From Dendrobium chrysotoxum (lineage: Eukaryota > Streptophyta > Magnoliopsida > Asparagales > Orchidaceae), in NCBI GenBank assembly GCA_019925795.1, contig CM034305.1:89130433-89194432 (forward strand): DNA of 64,000 nt, given 5' to 3'. This document shows positions 1-11,029 of this stretch, piece after piece. The notes under the pieces are model-generated. The model worked only from the letters and a program-made list of their open reading frames with translations. It was not told the DNA's origin and made no database searches. Numbering within the stretch: position 1 is the stretch's first letter; every line of letters starts with the position of its first letter. The position numbers and the translations under genes are program-made.

Positions 1-3000
1 AAGATGGATAGGTAGTTTGGTTATTGGAAGTAGGGCCGACGTCTAGAGAGTCTCCTAGATGGCCCTAGACTTATGTAGGGTGTATGCTCCTAGAACTAAT
101 GCAATTAAAATTTTAATTTAGTTAGTTTCTAATACAATACATGCTAGTTAAAGTCTCCACATCAGGTATGCATGAAATTTTAAAAAAAAGCTTATAAAAA
201 TAATTTTTTAGAAAAGACTAGACTTCCCCAGATCCAGCACATCATCCTCATAGGTCGGATTATCTGGACTCTACCCGTAGGTGGGGAAGTGTCTTTTAGC
301 AAGGAGAGAGAAGATGCATTAATATGCATGTGACCCCGGACAATTTTGGCTATTTTCTAGGTCGTTATATTTCTAAGTTATTTAATTCTTAAAATTTTAA
401 ATAATGGTTATAAGTAGAAGAATTTTATTCCTAAAGAGCCTAGCAAAATCAGGCCAAGCACATGCAAGAAAGAAACCTAAGAAAAGCAGAAAATTTCTAC
501 TACGCACACAAAATAAACATATCAATATAAATCTACAGAGCAGAGTAAGAAAGAATCCACAGTCCACGACAAGTGCCGTATAAGTACAACCCAGGGTCTG
601 CAGAAAAGTAATGGTGGCCAGGACCCACCGACAATAACCTGGATTCTAATCCTACTGAACGACGCAAGTCTTAAAAGCCGAGCATTTCATCTTCAAGTCT
701 TCGTCTTTAAGCCTTCATGTGGATCACCTTCATGTCTTAATATAGATCATCTCCGGGTTCTTCTATGAACCATCTCCAGAATGGTACCCAAATGAATAAG
801 AAATTTCCTGTGAAGGGCCTTTCTTTTTCTCTTTGGGTATATAGTATTTAAAATGCCAGACTTTTGAAGACTTTCACAACTCAATATAAATTACATCAAA
901 TTACATTATGAAAAAGAAAATCTAGACCCGGACTGAACCTGCAAGGTTATCCTAATAAAATTTCAAGCAGTTATATATAACAACCCAAACTATTAATATT
1001 TGTGCAGAAAAGGAAACACACTTGGCCACGCTCTTATTCATTTGGGGGCTAAGCATTTTGGAGCATCTGTAGCAAGCATTTATAATTTATGATTTATCAT
1101 ATTAGCCCCCGTTTATTTTAGCGCTGCATGAGCATGGCCACCTGTATAAGACTGAGTCAGTATAAAACGTGCCTAGCCTAGGGGTAGATTTAACGCACAA
1201 GCAATCACATTACAGATAAAATACAATGTAGTAATAAAATAAACACTCACAGCAAATCATATCAACCAGCACATGTGCCACATGCAAGAGCGTCACAGCA
1301 CAGAAACATAACAAGTAAAACACCGGCCTAACTTAGAACTAGAAGTGGTGCCCTAGCAAACAATTCTATGTGTGTGTAGTAGGCTTGTGTGGCTTTGGAT
1401 GAATCATATATCAGGTAATTAGTTTAAGTTATTTTGAGTTTGGGTTTGTTGAAGGCCAGAAAAAGAGAAAATTTGATTAAAGTTTAAAAATTAATAAATT
1501 AGGGTCCATTTTTAATTAATTTAGTTGGTTAGTTCATTTTAATACTAAGGGTAATATTATTTAAAGTTTAAGTTGTATTAGCAGATTTTAGAGAATCTGG
1601 GGTCTACCTATCCGCCTAGGTTAAGAAGGTTCAAAAAGGTCATTATTAGAAACAGATTGTGTCTAGGGGAGTTAGTATTTTTATTAAATACTAGACCTTA
1701 CCACGAGTAATTAGACTGTTAGTTTGTTAGATTTGGAGTTTTCTAGGAGTTTCGGGCCTTAGTTATTGAACTACGGTTGACCGGAGAATTGACTTTTCAA
1801 ATTAGGTTGATTTTTGAAAAGTTAATATTTTTAATGAATAGTAGACTTTGATTAGAGTTTAGTACTTTTTAATTTATTTCATTTGGATTTTTTCTGTAAT
1901 TAGTTACGAATTTTCAAAGTTTTGATATTATAAGGTCTTTTAGGTTCGAGTTAAATTTGCTTCCCAATTTTATAACTCCTAGGATTTGAGTTTATTTTGA
2001 TGAATTTTATTTAGTTAATATTTGATTAAGAGGTGATTAATATTTTGATTAGATTTTATTTCAAGTTTATGTTCAAATTCTACCTCCTAGTGATTTCGTA
2101 TGTTGATTGTAATTTGATTAAAGATTAAGTGTTTTAATGCATTTATGATTTAGATTATAATTAGTTTTATTGTTTTATTAATGAATTGAGGGAAACTAAC
2201 CCTAGGATAACATGTCACTAAGTTTTCTATGTTTAGTGTTTCTATCCTAATAGAGCATGCAATCCTAAGTCTAAGTTTTCTAAGACTCAGTCCTTAATTT
2301 TTGTCCTTATGTGTCACTAGTGTTGTAGGGAATGAAAAGATGTGTTTATTTCTAACCCTTTAGACACTCGTATAAGTGTAAATGGGTTCAATGATCTATA
2401 ATAAAATAAAAGAAGAAAATTACCTGAGAATTGAAGTTTCTACAGGGCCCTAAGGGTAGAGGAACTTACACACAGATGCGCTCCCTAGAGGCTATCTAAG
2501 TTTTAAGAAAACTCACAACACCGGGGGCTATGACCCGGTGGTATCGCCCGTAGCACCCCCACCAGAATGAATGGGGGCGACTGATGCTCGGATCCGATTG
2601 TCCAAGCTCCTTCGTCTAGTGCTCCTAAAAAGCTCATTCTTTGCTTCCCCACGTGTACCTCGCAAACGCACAAAGAAAAGAACAAAGATTGGAGGAGAGC
2701 AGGATCATGTTCAATATACAAATAATCAAAATAAAATGCAATTAAAAAAACATACCTTTTCTTTTGTCTGGATGTTAACTTGGTTGTTTGCTCTCCAGGA
2801 CTGTCCAAATTTTAAAAGCTCTCCCACATTATTTCTAAAAGATGATTTCTCTTTTTATTGTTAAGGAATGTAAGCATCTCATTGGTAGGCATGTCTTGTC
2901 AAAGCCAGACATGCCTTTAACCGACCCTTGATTTCAGTTCAGCATTTAAGCCAAATGTGAACCAAAGGGGATTTTTTATGCTATTTAATGTTCCCACGTT

Positions 3001-3360
3001 TTAAGAAAGCAATCGAAATACTTGACATAATTACCCATATCAACTCACATACAAACTCAAAATAGCAAAGAAGAAAACCTGTCTTGAAATCAAATCCCAA
3101 ATAAAAGTTTTCAACTTTAAACCCAAACATACTTTCAACCCACATGCGTAAGCTCATCTTTAGAAAAAAATGCAAGTAAGAATAAGAAAATCATCCATGA
3201 AAAAGAGACAAAGAGAGCCTTTTAGTATCGAGCTCCTCAAATATAAAACAATTCATAAGGTCTCAAAAATCCAAAACAACTCATAGAATCTCTCAAACAA
3301 AGCAAAACATAGAACTTTTCGATGCAAAACAAACAACGAGTTTCTTTAAACGTGGGGTAA
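1..3360 (+). repeat. Giant direct repeat, copy A (5' end outside window)
   Basis: Matches 11,785-15,124 nearly base for base (roughly 95 percent by eye, with small indels, not computed). Similarity stops at 3,360, just after the motif AAACGTGGGGTAA. No gag, protease, integrase or reverse transcriptase motif is visible. The 2.5-2.86 kb segment is open in two frames on opposite strands in both copies, but this follows from copying rather than selection. Best reading is a very long LTR or a duplicated segment of a non-autonomous retroelement. No primer-binding site of the TGGTATCAGAGC type follows 3,360, so the LTR reading is unproven. Confidence 0.75.
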
Positions 3361-4632
3361 ATCCATAAAAAAAATTTCTAACAAGAAAGTTCCGCAAAGC
3401 TTTTCATCGCAAAACATTCACAAGACACTTCAAATAGCTATTCATCCTCATTTATGCAAAAATACACAAACTTGCTCTTCTTTCCAAAACAACCACACAA
3501 CAAGCAAACAACTCATTTGATTTTGCATCTCAACCAAAATGCGATTATAAGAAAGAAGTTTCAATGTAAACTTGTTCTCCAAAATTCAAGAAGCATTCCA
3601 ATCAACATAGAGCACAAGTCGCATTTATATAGAGAAAGTTTACATTCGAAGCACACACATGAATTCCCAACTCTTTGCAAGCATACGAGCTCCCATGTTA
3701 CACTTATGAAAACATAGTTTATCCCTATTGAGAACTTTCACATGCTATGGCAACTAAAAAAAAAAGAACAATTGTGATCTAAGAATTGATAATTTGAATA
3801 AAACCCATATCCTACATGAATATAAACTTTCGCATAGAATGAAATGATTATCTTGATCCAAGCATGCAACCTTTCCAATATTTCTATGAATCTTTAACCT
3901 CAAACATATTTACATATGAACAATATCTCTTTTTTCTAACATAAGATTACAACACTTATGATGAACAACAATAATGAGAAGTGAGGATTAAGAATGTATT
4001 TCTTCTTTCAAGTCTAAAATGTGCACTTCAAGGACTTTCATCTCATTCGATTCAAGCGACCCCATGAGAATGCAATGTTATTTGACGAGAAACTCACCAT
4101 GAAATCTGCATCCACCCTCCACAAAATCAGCGAGAAAAGCCACATAAAAGACAGGAATTTTTGCCTAGAAGCAAGACTTGCCAACATATCATTGAGAAAC
4201 ATGACCCCACTTGCAATGACATGATATAGGTCCTGAAAAAAGTGTATGAATCACTATTGCAAAGCATACAATTTCTCTAACTCCATCATACTTTACAATC
4301 TTTTGCTACCCAAGACACTTGGTTAAGAAAGTAACTATCCAAACATCACAATTTTTTCTTAATAACATTTCACCAAACATCTAGCATGCGAGATTTGGGA
4401 GATGACATAGAACATTCTCATTTAAATATATTATCACATGACACCTAAAACTTCTAAATCATGTGATATGAATCTGATATAAGTCTTACATATCAATTGC
4501 TCATTCTCAAATAAAATAAATCAGCATATTGGAGATATGGTTAAATCAACACATCGTGACAAGATCAACTTCACTCATAACTTGAGTATCATAAGCTATT
4601 GTAGAATCCAACTTGAAGAGTGAACACATTCA
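3361..4632. other. AT-rich stretch between the giant repeats, nothing recognised
   Basis: A-rich on the plus strand, with only short open frames and no recognisable domain. It is the left part of the 7.7-kb segment enclosed by the two giant direct repeats. Confidence 0.5.
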
Positions 4633-5170
4633 TTAATAAAGAGAAAGAAAGAAACAAAAAAAAAAGGAAAAGAAAAGAGATCTAGGGGAAGAAGAAGGAG
4701 GAGGAAGAATGAGAAGAAGGAATAGAAAAGGAAATAGAAGAAAAAATAAGAGGAGTAAGGGGAAAGAAGAACACATACCTGCTGTAGAGTAGAGGGTTTC
4801 GGCCTCCTGGTTCGGTCCGAACAAAGGAGAGAGGCGGAGGCAGGGGGGTCTTCCGCTCATGCTTCTGCGAATCAGCTGGAGATGGGAGTGTGGGGATTGG
4901 GGTGTTCAGCCCTCTCGAGAGAGGGAGAGGGAGAGAGGGAGCTCCGACCTGGAGCTGGTTCGAGCAGAAGGGAGACGGGGCCGAGAGGGGTCTCGCAAAA
5001 AAAATGAGAGTCAGGGGGAGCGGGGGCTACGGCTGGGATGTCCAGGGATTTCGAACCAAAGAACCCAAAAAAAATCGCTGAGAGAGCCAGGAAAGGCAAG
5101 ATTTGAATGCTCGTCAATGTCGAAGAGGGATTTGGAAACAATTTCAAATTCATTAAAAAAAGATTAAGCT
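4633..5170 (-). other. Purine/pyrimidine-skewed, GC-richer segment, possible 5' leader
   Basis: The plus strand is strongly GA-rich (AGAAAGAAAG, then GAGAGAGGGAGAG), so the minus strand is CT-rich. Overlapping frames of 60-100 codons are open on both strands because of the skewed composition, and none resembles a known protein. On the minus strand the motif TACAGCAGGTATGTG looks like a splice donor. CT-rich leaders of this kind are common in transcribed LTR regions of plant retroelements. Role is inferred only. Confidence 0.3.
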
Positions 5171-5211
5171 TTAATTAGGATTAAATTGAGCTAAAATCAT
5201 ATTCAAAGTAG

Positions 5212-5430
5212 ATCTGGTTCGGCTCGATTCGACTCGACTCGACCAAACTAATAAAATCAAACCTAAATTGACGTTGATTCTAGTCGAATGGACCTCGATG
5301 CGGCTGGCAAGCATTGCTCGAGTACAATTAAACTTTATCGAATCTAATTTGACTCAATTCGAGTCGACTCGAGCTCAAATTGGACTCGACGAGATCTAAT
5401 TAAGTCAATCGAATGTGCTCGAGGGTAAAC
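5212..5430. repeat. TCGAG/TCGACTC-rich degenerate foldback remnant
   Basis: Repeated GACTCGACTCGA and GAGCTCGA motifs on both strands resemble the ends of the TIR elements at 25,635-26,088 and 56,203-56,819. Boundaries are unclear. Confidence 0.4.
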
Positions 5431-5441
5431 TGGTGAAAATT

Positions 5442-5511
5442 GAGGTCAACAAACACAACCCCAACAGGTGTGGTGAACCATTAGTGAACCACACGTGTTG
5501 GCGTTGACCTC
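5442..5511. repeat. Near-palindromic hairpin
   Basis: GAGGTCAAC at the left pairs with GTTGACCTC at the right. An inner stem starts CCAACAGGTGTGG and ends CCACACGTGTTGG around a small ATTAG-type loop. The whole can fold into one long stem of about 70 bases with an asymmetric bulge. Could be a small MITE remnant or a fold inside the retroelement RNA. Confidence 0.6.
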
Positions 5512-5589
5512 CATACATCTAGGAAAGTGCAACCCTATGCTCAACTAACGAGACTCACTAAGGAGATGTAATCCTATAGTTAACTAATA

Positions 5590-6955
5590 AGATTCGAGGA
5601 ACATACAACCACACAATAATCATGCAATAAGTATCCCACCATGCGATGAGCACATGATCACACAATGCTCGTGCAACAATGCATCACCCACATACCCATG
5701 CGATCAAGCAATCATATGAAAATAACTAAATCAAAATGTTATGCTCAAACAAATACTATATTCCCATGCTACAATCAACTGATCATATAATGATATTCTA
5801 ATCACAGCTCAATTATGAGATCACACAGTAACCACACAACCAGGCGATAAATATACAATAAACATCTAATCATATCGAATCATATGATAATGAGCAAATG
5901 ATCATGCAATGGTCATACAATAATTATTTAACTATGCAATGCTCACACGATAATGCAAAAAGCACCTAATCATGTAATAGGCCATCTAAATTATAACAAT
6001 CACTCAAGCAAGTATAAATTACATAGGTGCAATAACCACTCAATCATTCATGTAATGCTCATGCAACCATACAATAAGCAATCAATTATACAATAATTAT
6101 ATCACAATCATACAATCATCACTCAAGTATGCATCAATCACATACATGCAATGACCACTCGATCATTCATGTAATGCCCATACAATCATACAATAAGCAA
6201 TCAATCATGTAATGATCACACCACAATCATATAATCATGCCATGATCATATACATATATAATAATCAATCAATCATGCGATCAAACCATAATCACACAAA
6301 CATGTAATAATCACATACATACAATGATCTCCTAAACACACAATGGTCATCAAATCATGCGATAATCATACAGTCACAGAATCATCACATAATCATTCCA
6401 TAGTTATCTAATCAAATAACAATCACCAAATCATATGACAATCATGTGATAAATATGCCATCATGCAACAACCATATGAACATGTAGTGATCAAACAATC
6501 ATGACATAATCACACAATAGTGCACACATAATGATGCCATAATCATTTAACCATGCAATGATCATGCATTCATGCAATAAATGCAATAATCACTAAATCA
6601 TATAATGAGAAATCCAACATACAATGATCATCTCACCACCACACAATCATGTAATGACCACACGCTCATTCAATCAATCATGTAATCATGCAATGCTCAC
6701 ATAATCATGCAACCATCACTCAAGCATGCATCAAACATATACATACAATGACCACTCGATCATACATGCAATGCTCATACAACCATACAACCAGCAATCA
6801 ATCATGCAAGGATCACATCATGACCACACAATCATCACTCAGGCAAGCATCAATCACATACATGCAGTGACCACTCGATCATACATGCAATGCTCATACA
6901 ATCATATAATAAGTAATTAATCATGCAATGCTCACACCATCATGCAAGCATGGTG
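5590..6955 (+). repeat. Degenerate tandem array, about 120-bp higher-order unit
   Basis: Made of AATCATGCAAT / GATCACAC / CATACAATCAT words. A longer unit recurs at about 5,996, 6,118, 6,715 and 6,833 (CACTCAAG, then ACATACATGCAATGACC, then CACTCGATCAT, then AAGCAATCAATCATG), giving a period near 120 bases, with more decayed copies between. Short open frames here are products of the array. Confidence 0.85.
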
Positions 6956-7139
6956 GGACAGCAAGAAGAAATCTAACATTCGCTTGATCGACTCAAAATA
7001 ACGAATGAAGGAGGCTCAACGCTCATTAAACCAGCTCGGCATAATGAGAGAGAGTCAAGGAAGGAAGGTCGAATATCTATCTAATCACATTGAAACATCA
7101 TAGTGGAAGAAAGAGAAAGGGATCTCATGCTCACATGAG

Positions 7140-8760
7140 CAAAATTGAAATAAAATCATAAAGAACTAAAGAAGACAACGATCATCTAGAATGTGTCTAC
7201 ATTGAGGTGAGGTGAAGAGAGATCCAATAATCACTTGATCAAATCAAAATAGTAAAGGATAACCCTCCAGGAAAAGTAAGGAGGATCACCAAAGGAGGGT
7301 AGATCATCCATTTGCCTTACCCTATAGTAAGGGCAGAATAGAGAAGAAAGTAGAGGTAAAGGGTCTCACATCCACCTGACCATATCGAAATAGTGGGTGT
7401 GGATAACTCGATGTTCACCTGACCATATCAAAACAGTGAAATAAAGAGTGAAATGAAAAAGCAAACCAACTACCTGCCTGACCGTATCGAAACAGCAAGA
7501 TAGAAGGTGAAAGGCTGTGAGGTATGCCTTCCAGGGACGCTGTCAGGCTCTCTCTCTCTCGACCGAGTAAAGTCTGATGTCCGCTTGATCAGAGCAAGAC
7601 AATCAGATAAGAAGGGGTGGTGAGGAATGCCTCCCAGGAACTCTGTCGGGCTCTCTCAACCGAGTAAGTAAAACCAACTACTTGATTGATCATTTCGAAA
7701 CAGCAAGATAGAAGGTGAAAGGATCTCGTCTCCTCCTGCTCCTTTCGGAACAGCGAATAGCGGTGACCCAATACTTTGCCTGACCTCACCAAAGTAAATA
7801 AGCCACGAAATCTGATGCCTGCTTAGTCTTTTACAGGGCAATCAGGGTAGAAGGAATGGTGAGGAATGCCCTCCAGGGACGCTGTCGGGGCTCTCTCGAC
7901 CGGGAAAGTAAAACCAACTACTAGTCTGACCACAGGGGATCAGCGGGGTAGAAGGTGAAAGGATCCCGTCTCCTCCTAATCCTTTCGGAATAGCGGATAG
8001 GGGTGACCCAATACTCTGTCTAACCTCAACAAAATAAATAAGCCATGAAATCTGATGCATGCTTAGTCTTTTACAGGATAATCAGAGAAAAAAGGGATGA
8101 TGAGGAATGCCTCCCAGGGACTCTGTCGGGCTCTCTCGGCCGGGTAAGTAAAACAGACTACCAGTCTGACCATAATGGATCAGCGGGGTAGAAGGTGAAA
8201 GGATCTCGTCTCCTCCTGATCCTTTCGGAACAGCGGATAGGGGTGACCCAATACTCTGCCTGACCTCAGCAAAGTAAATAAGCCACGAAATCTGATGCCT
8301 GCTTAGTCTTTTACAGGATAATCAGGGAAAAGGAGTGGTAAGGAATGCCCTCCTAGGGACTCTATCGGGGCTCTCTCGACCGGGTAAAGTCTGATGTCTG
8401 CTTGATTAGGGCAAGCCGATCAGGGTAAAAGAGTGGTGAAATATGCCTTCCAGGGGCTCTGTCAGGCATTCTCAACCAAGTAAAATCTGATGCTTACCCG
8501 GCACATATGCCTGCAGTAGAGCAATCAGGGAAAAGAGGTGGTGAGATATGCCTCCCAAGGCCTCTGTGGGGCACTCTCAACTAAGTAAAGTCTGATGCCT
8601 ACCCGGCGCATATGCCCGTAGTAGAGCAATCATGGAAAAGAGGTGGTGAGATATGTCTCCCAGGGGCTCTGTGGGGCACTCTCAACCAAGTAAAGTGCCC
8701 ACCCAGCGCATGTGCCTGCAATAGGACAAAGACAACTTAACAACCACCCGACTGTGAGTC
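7140..8760 (+). repeat. Tandem array with 240-bp and about 100-bp units
   Basis: The block beginning GAGGAATGCCTCCCAGG recurs at about 7,620, 7,860, 8,100 and 8,340 (240-bp period: GGGCTCTCTCGACCGGG, AAGGTGAAAGGATC, CTCCTTTCGGAACAGCG, then AAGCCACGAAATCTGATGC). Shorter units of about 96-105 bp, lacking the middle part, occur before (7,518) and after (8,436, 8,540, 8,646). The 7,140-7,500 part has related modules (ACCATATCGAAACAG). No protein family recognised. Confidence 0.85.
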
Positions 8761-8999
8761 TGATGGCGGTGTAAGGAGAGAACCAAAGGGACCTCCTGAA
8801 CAAAGGAACTTACAAGTAACATCAAAGGGAAACCCCTCATATGGGTCTGTCCGTAGAGGAGCACAAACATGGAAGGAAGATGAATACACTCATGTAAAAT
8901 CAAGGAAAAGATATCATGACATCAATATGAGGAAGTACATAATAAGACCATCAAATATGAAAAAGGTCCAAGGGAATGAATCCAACTGAGAAATCGAAT

Positions 9000-9125
9000 C
9001 AAGGTTTAAATGGGAGAGGGACTCCCAAACAACCAGATAAAATCAACCGCTTGAATGGGATAATAGCTCCCAAACAAGTGGACAAAACTCAATAACTCGA
9101 ATGGGATATTGGATCCCAAACAAGG
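9000..9125 (+). repeat. Three-copy 46-bp tandem repeat
   Basis: The motif TGGGA...CTCCCAAACAA recurs at about 9,010, 9,056 and 9,103. Each copy is a small imperfect palindrome (GGGA/TCCC). Confidence 0.7.
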
Positions 9126-9933
9126 AATGGTGACATATACGATATCAAAGAAATAGATGCACACCAAGTGGCAACTTTAGATCAACAAATCAGAATGAAT
9201 GCTTGTAATCATATTCTCAAAATGACCATAACTCAAAACAATCATAATTCAAAAAAGAAAAGTATAATCAAGGGAAGGGTCACATCAACCCATAAGAATG
9301 AGATATAATCAAATGTTGGAGTCCAAATATTTTCATGCATGAATTTTTAAAAGAACAAGGTAAGTATTTAAACAAACTCAATAGTGAGGACACTAAGAGA
9401 TGTTAAGCACTTACCAATTAATTGAGATAAGTCTGATTCACATATTCCTTAAAGAGTGAAAATTTTATCAAAAAATAGAAAGATTATTTTTAGAAATAAA
9501 AAATTTACCTCTTGATCATCTTGAACCCAGTCAAAAATGACAAAATCAAATAGATTCAAAAATTTAGTAATGTAGGTTAACTCCATCTAAACCCAAAAAG
9601 GTTAGAGATTTAAGCACTGCTAACCCAGCTCAAGCTCCCTACAGGCTAGACTGGGCCCTCTCCCTCATATAGATATATATTTTGAATCAAAATCTAATTC
9701 AAAATGGTTTAAATTAGAGAAAGAAATTAAATCTTCCCAATCTTCTTGTATGGAAATATTTTTTATATCTAATAGAATATAATTACACAATGATGAATCC
9801 AAAATCATGATTTTTAAGCTCATATATCATAAATATCAGAGGATGTAGATTTTCTAAGATTTAAAAATTTACAAGAAAGGGAAGCCATTTACTTATTCAT
9901 TTTAGGCTCATTTTATGCCCATTAACTTAGTTT

Positions 9934-10105
9934 GGCGCACTGCACATCTTTTAATTATTTGATGCACTTTGTGCATCTTTAACTTGGTGGCGCATTTTTC
10001 ACATCTTTTTACTTTTGATATATTTTGTGTATCTTTGATTTTTAGCGCACTGCGTATCTTTTCATTATTTGATACACTTTGTGTATCTTTCATTTTTATA
10101 ATTGG
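9934..10105. repeat. Three-copy 55-bp tandem repeat
   Basis: Units start GCGCACTGCACATC, GCGCATTTTTCACATC and GCGCACTGCGTATC, each followed by a TTTGTGCATC-type second half, at about 9,935, 9,989 and 10,045. On the minus strand these frames encode a repeated IKDTQ-type peptide, which is a consequence of the array. Confidence 0.8.
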
Positions 10106-10869
10106 CTCCCTTTCTAAATCCTTAAAGAAAACTTTCTCAGTTGTAAAATTATCTTCTAAACATAATAGAAGAAAACTCATTCTTATATAAGGAAGAAAAA
10201 TCCACAAAGTAAATCTAATCCTATGATAAGAATGAACAACTTGAATAAGAAAATTATGAGGTAGATTCATTGGCATGCAAAAGATGCCTATGAGATAGAA
10301 AACTGCAAGATAATGGAGAAAATATTTATTTCTAAATCTAATTTCAATTTGACACAGATTTTAGTTCAAAAATGAAATCACCCCAAACAAGGGATAGGAG
10401 GGAGAGGACATACTCTTTTATGGATCATCATGAATTTTCTTTTTTTTTCTTTAATCGTTTAGAGGAGTCAACTAACATTTACCTCACCTTTTGAAGAAAA
10501 TAGAGGTAGATTTTTCATTAAGAAAAATAAATCATGTACTCTCTAAGAAAAATAATTCCCTCCAAAGTTTACCTTGTATTTTAAACTCTCAAACTTTTCT
10601 CAAATTAATTTTTCTTTTAGAAATTTTGCACACGTTGAATTTAAAGACCCCATCATTGAAGATAGAACTTGGATCTTTCTTTGGACTGATATTGATCAAG
10701 ATCTAGTCTAAAAGAGCTCAAACAAGGGAGATGATAGAGACTAGAGTTCATGCCAATGTATGAATCACGTCATCAAAAATAACATATAGATTTGAATTTG
10801 AGAATTTAAGATAATGATCTAATAGACTCAAAATCTTAAACAAAACTTTACACATTAAAAAGTCTAACT

Positions 10870-10962
10870 TAGCTAGGGGAAATCCTAACTAAGAAGAAGG
10901 AACGATCCTAACTAAGGAAGGACCCTAACTAAGAGTAGGACAAACCTAACTAAGGAGTACCA
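10870..10962 (+). repeat. Short tandem CCTAACTAAG repeats
   Basis: The motif CCTAACTAAG recurs four to five times with spacings of about 20-25 bases, just before giant repeat copy B. Confidence 0.7.
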
Positions 10963-11029
10963 AACTCAAAGTACACACAAGAAAGAATAATAAAGAATCC
11001 AAAGATGGAGAGAGAAACCTGTCCCACCG

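Noticed and set aside
2503..2864. Open frames on both strands, repeated at 14,294-14,637
   Set aside because: Their conservation follows from copying of the giant repeat. The frames overlap on opposite strands and resemble no family.
4633..5167. Leucine- and arginine-rich frames as membrane or nuclear proteins
   Set aside because: The strong purine skew keeps frames open on both strands. No motif.
5590..8760. Tandem arrays as a CRISPR array
   Set aside because: Units are contiguous and degenerate, without unique spacers, and the sequence is from a plant nuclear setting.
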